NCBI GenBank assembly: GCA_023897205.1
Contig: JAHWDD010000010.1
Span: 2,170,001-2,234,000, forward strand
DNA: 64,000 nt
Reading direction: 5' to 3'
Source of the DNA: Exophiala sp. HKRS030
Taxonomy: Eukaryota; Ascomycota; Eurotiomycetes; Chaetothyriales; Herpotrichiellaceae
The notes under the pieces are model-generated. The model did no database searches. It saw only the letters and a program-made list of their open reading frames with translations, and was not told the origin of the DNA. Position 1 is the stretch's first letter. Each line of letters starts with the position of its first letter. Positions 59,678-64,000 of the stretch are shown here, in pieces. The position numbers and the translations under genes are program-made.

Positions 59678-61535
59678 GGAAGACTGAATGTTTCCAGATG
59701 AGCTGGACTACATTTACTCAACGTCAGTCGCTTTTGCGCCAGAGGAGATCCCTTTCTATGGAGGCTTGCCGAGTCAAGAGACTCCAACCACAAGAGAGCT
59801 TGAGACATCATTGCACTTGTACATTTGAGCGGTGCTGTCCGGCCAGGCTAAAATCCACTCCACCGTTCCAGATTACTATCTGCAATGTCGAAACAAAGGT
59901 GGGGTTGAGAGTCATATGTCAGCCTTTTGAAAGGAAAACATCCAATATGGAGAGCTGGCAGTTGCGGCGATCATATTGACGATCGGGAGGGTGGTGGGGA
60001 CGAGTCGGTGAAGAAGAAACAGAACAAAGGCTATAACGTCGCCTCGTATGACTTGACATGAATGCACATGAAACAAAGTCATGCCAAGAGCAGCAATTTG
60101 ATAGAAAAGTGCATTTCTCACACTTCTGTATCGCCCTAATTACCGCCAAGAATAGTTGCTTGGCAGGCAATTTGGCACCTTTGTCAACTTCAGATTACAT
60201 TTGTCTCATCTCCCGAGGGAATCTCCATTGGCATCTACATCGTCCGAAAGGATATATATAGAGTTCTTCCAAGAGAGACTCTCGATCAGCTTCACGCCTC
60301 GATGTCCGACTTATGATATATCGACAAATTCCACCCACTTGGTAAAATCCCATCAACAACTCGGTTGAAGCGGTCAGAAACTTCGATGAAGTGAAGACCT
60401 ATCGAATAGCCTGGACCAAGGTAGTATCATTAGCATTGTCGCTGGGACTGATCCTCAGCCGTGCTACTCAATTCATGTTACCTTGATCTGCTTGAGATGT
60501 TATTAATTCATTGGATATAGCATGTCTCGGCTCACGACCAGATCTCATGCCTACAATACCACAAAGTCTGTGAAGATTCACAAAAAGCACTGTTTTTCTG
60601 ACTGATCGGCTAACTATGGATCGTTATTCGCATATCATGTGCATTGTTCGAAACAATCAAAACTTCACCCATCGCTTCAAGGTATTATTCTGAGTTCCGC
60701 GACAATTGACACTTCTCCAAAGTCTCGATTCGACCTGCCAGAGGATTTCATATTACGCCATCCACTATACTTATTTCAGACTGATACACAATGCCAAGTG
60801 ATGAGATTTTGCATTTAATGATTGCAATGTCGAATTCACACAGGCAGACACATTCACTCTCAACATGGGCCTTGGCGGATCGTGAAAATGAATCAGCAAA
60901 CCACGGAAAGCTATGACGGGGTGAGGCATAATTGCTTCACTTGGAAGAGCTCTCCAGGTCTGGTCTTAAATTATTACTAGATAGTTCTTGCTCTCATTCC
61001 GTCATCTCTTCTTGTCATCAAGAAATTGTGACTTGCAGAGGCGGTTTGATATTGATTCTCGCCTCGACCAAACACAGTAGCCGCTCAACTTGAGGCGGCC
61101 AACAACAGAGTCACGTGTGTAGCACTTTGTGGTGTTTGCACGCGTTGACAAATTGTAGACCTTTGATGGCTGAAAAAGTCGATCAACCATCGAACACGAC
61201 AATTTCGAGAAACGAGGTAATATTTGTCGACCACCATAATCATGGGTGGTTCAGGATGGAATTGGGCCGAGTGGGAAAGGATAGGCAATCCAGGTGAGTT
61301 CTCCCCGGAAGAACCCACCTAATTCTCTGACCCGCGCCAAATGCGCCTGGCGCTTCTGGGCGGTTGTTTGGGGCAGCCCCCAACTCGCAAATCATGCGCA
61401 GCTTGCCAAGGCCTTTCACCATCTCATTCCGAACCAGACACTGATTCTCAAGACTGCGCAGGTCGAAATGAAACCCACCGCAACGACAATCCTTCATATC
61501 ACTTGTCGACATTTCCAAATGACTCTCGAGGGTAC
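59678..61535. other. Intergenic, 1.86 kb, no supported gene
   Basis: Contains only short frames without family character. Right end is the leader of the CTK1-like gene; an alternative start for that gene exists at 61341 in the same frame. Confidence 0.5.
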
Positions 61536-64000
61536 ATGGCTAGGCCTGGCCCGAGTCAATCAATGAAGAATCGTTGGAGAGCTGAAGGGAATCCTCGTGA
61601 GAGACATCATCAACCTTCACGAGATAGAGACAGAGGAAGAAGTCCTGGTCCTCCAACTTCGCCAGAAGGGAGATCTTTTGATCCGTATAGAAAGCATCAC
61701 GAATCTGACTGGGACAAACCATTTCCATCTCGAAAGAACCGTCATCACAAGAATTCGAGGAAGTCGCATCTTCGAAGACCTTCATTTTCGCCTCCTCATT
61801 CAAACAGGCCGACTTCACCACCTTATTCTAGAAATCGACCATTTGACGAACGCTCCAATCATTCTCGCGATTTCCCTCCAGACAGATCTCCAAAACGAAG
61901 GCGCACCAAAAGTCCGCCTCCCATAGATCGTGGTAGAGACTTGATCGGCGATCGCGGCAGAAAACCATCCGAGTACAGAGATAGTGTACCCAACTATCGA
62001 TCACCACCACGACGTTCTGACCTGCCCACTGATCTGGAATCTCATCCTCAACCTGCAGAAAGCGAACCATTTGTTCATCCTGATCGAAGACGAGCGTTTA
62101 CTCCACCCGAAAGATATCCACGACGCTCGGCATCACCTATATCGTATACGGGTTCGAGACCTCCATCAATTCGAACGCGAGAATCATCAATCATTTCCAA
62201 TCGTCCTCAAAACCTGAATCCTCGTTCAAAAAATCGAAGATCGGAGAAAAGGAAGGGTCGACCTCTTTCAAAATCTCCGTCCATTGTTGATCAGCCGGAT
62301 AATCAATCAATGGATGGGCAATATCCAAATCGTGGAAATCATGGATATAGAGGACAACAACGACATGTAGATTCACGGCAACATGGATCACCAAACTTTC
62401 CATCAACTCCTAATAGCTCCTATCATGGATCACCCACAGGGAATTCTCCTCATTACAACCAAAGGGGTGGTTGGGGAGGAAATCGAGGCCAGCACAAGTA
62501 TGATCAATCTCTTCATCTTTTTATTCCTTACTAACATTATTTCAGTCAAATGCAAAACTCATCTCCACCCTTTCGACAAAACAGTTTCTCCGGTCCAAAT
62601 AACATGAACAATCCAAACCCTTTCCCTGGAAATCAACATGGCTATCAAAATCAACAAGGTTTTCGTGGTCGAGGTCGGGGAAATCATCAAGGTCCGGATC
62701 GAAGGTTCAACAACAATCATCGTGGGAGAGGAGGTAACTATCAAAATTTACAATGGACTCCTCCACCTAGTGGTGCACCAACAGGACCTGCATCACAAAA
62801 TTTCCAGATGAGCTCTGCAAATTCTGTACAGCCAATCTCAAATGCTTCACAAGCAACACAAGAGGAAAGGCCACAGGAAGACGAAAATTCTCTTCGAACA
62901 TCCAAAGAATCACAAGCAGAGGATCAGAGAGACAACACACGACCTACCGGATCAAAATATGGTGATGAGCAACAGAGCTCGGCTGGATCCAAATTCAGTT
63001 TTGCATTCAAATCCAAAGCACCTCCACAAGGACCAGCTAAACAGACAGCAGATTTTGCCAAACCAAAAGGACCCTTCCAACCTGATAATCGACCTCCTCC
63101 TCAACATCCCAAGAAACAATTCCATGATCGAAGAGATGATAGACCTGGACCCCAAGAGGTCCTGCAGACAGGAGGTTTCAGAATGATCGTCGATTCCCTC
63201 CTGATCGTTCACAATATCCTGATCGAAGACCGGATCGCTCACGTTCACCTCCATCGAAGAAATTAAAGAAAGAACCAAGAGCGAGACCTATACTACCCCC
63301 GAATTTACCGAATCCGAATCGATATACTATCGAAAACCGGGGAATGAATCTGTCATTGGTGCTGGTACTTATGGAAAAGTTTTCAAAGCCATTCACATTT
63401 ATACCAAAGATAAAGTTGCACTCAAAAAGATTCGAATGGAGGCTGAACGTGATGGATTTCCTGTCACAGCTGTTCGAGAGATTCGATTATTACAACATCT
63501 TCGACACAAGCATGTTGTGGCATTACAAGAGGTAATGGTCGAAAAGAATGAATGTTTCATGGTTTTCGAATACTTGTCACACGATTTGACTGGTCTCATC
63601 AATCATCCCACATTCAAACTCACATCTGCGCACAAGAAGGATTTGGCTCGACAAATGTTCGATGGACTTGATTATCTTCATCGACGTGGTGTTTTACATC
63701 GCGATATCAAAGCAGCAAACATTTTGATATCCAATACTGGGAGACTGAAATACGCAGATTTTGGATTGGCACGATTTTATACAAAGTCCCGCAAACTTGA
63801 CTACACAAACAGAGTCATAACCATCTGGTATCGACCTCCAGAATTGTTACTTGGAGAAACTCAGTATGGTCCCGAGGTAGATATCTGGTCAGCTGCTTGT
63901 GTTTTTGTCGAAATGTTCACGAAAAAGGCTGTCTTTCCTGGAGAGGGTGGAGAATTGAGTCAACTGGACAAGGTATACAACGTACTTGGAACTCCTACTC
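61536..64000 (+). CDS. CTK1: CTK1/CDK12-like cyclin-dependent kinase, 5' part; continues beyond the window
   Basis: Catalytic subunit of the kinase that phosphorylates Ser2 of the RNA polymerase II C-terminal repeats. Exons 61536-62497 and 62546-end (48-nt intron, GTATGA...ctaac...TTCAG). The first 570 or so residues are an RS/Pro/Gln-rich disordered tail (DRDRGRSPGPP, RSPKRRRTKSPP), as in CTK1/CDK12. The kinase domain begins IGAGTYGKVFKA, then VALKKIRME, the cyclin-binding helix FPVTAVREIRLLQHL, HRDIKAANILI, DFGLARF and RPPELLLG, and runs off the window. The frame changes at the CCCC run 63150-63153 and the CCCCC run 63296-63300; one C at each joins tail and kinase continuously (PEFTESESIYY). 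Start at MARPGPSQS is a choice; 61341 is possible. Confidence 0.88.

Noticed and set aside
59678..61535. Short frames after the RFC gene
   Set aside because: Overlapping on both strands and without family character; the region is better read as 3' flank plus promoter of the CTK1-like gene.

Overview
The window looks like a chromosome segment from a filamentous ascomycete (Pezizomycotina; a leotiomycete-type fungus would fit, but that is only an inference). The evidence is the short spliceosomal introns (about 45-130 nt, most 48-60, with GTAAGT-like donors, CTAAC-like branch sites and YAG acceptors), the dense two-strand layout, and recognisable fungal housekeeping genes: SPC3, SDH3/sdhC, GTP cyclohydrolase I, POM34, MTHFR, a KDM5-type histone demethylase, SLX1, thymidylate kinase, a peroxisomal ATP carrier, TRM6, ARPC3, an RFC small subunit and a CTK1-like CDK. 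No tRNA, rRNA or CRISPR array was seen.

Layout. 0-11 kb: SPC3, a GNAT acetyltransferase, a 2EXR/F-box-like hypothetical protein, a decayed gene, sdhC, an alpha/beta hydrolase and GTP cyclohydrolase I. 11-17 kb is accessory: the 3' stub of a sugar-type MFS transporter, a monocarboxylate-type MFS transporter, a DJ-1/PfpI protein, an EthD protein and an HSL-family hydrolase, plus copies of an AT-rich inverted-repeat element. 17-20 kb is a gene desert. 20.3-25.1 kb holds the most unusual gene: an N-terminal GHKL (Hsp90/MORC-like) ATPase domain joined to a C-terminal cytosine-C5 DNA methyltransferase fold whose catalytic motifs IV and VI appear to be lost. 25.1-26.2 kb is a graveyard of gene and element remnants. 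26-38 kb carries an FAD monooxygenase, POM34, a roughly 1,700-residue fusion (IDO/PrnB-like domain, FAD/NAD reductase, cytochrome b5) and a transcription-factor-like protein. 39-64 kb is a housekeeping block.

A pattern that runs through the whole window: many otherwise intact genes, including essential ones (RFC subunit, the CTK1-like kinase, MTHFR, KDM5), are broken by single-base deficits that fall in G or C runs, and adding one G/C at each run restores a continuous family-like protein. This points to homopolymer under-calling in the assembly rather than to pseudogenes. Gene models below are therefore given as spans that bridge these sites, with the sites named.

Two divergent or upstream regions carry CGCG-type cell-cycle elements next to replication genes (the RFC subunit and thymidylate kinase), matching the MBF logic known from yeasts.
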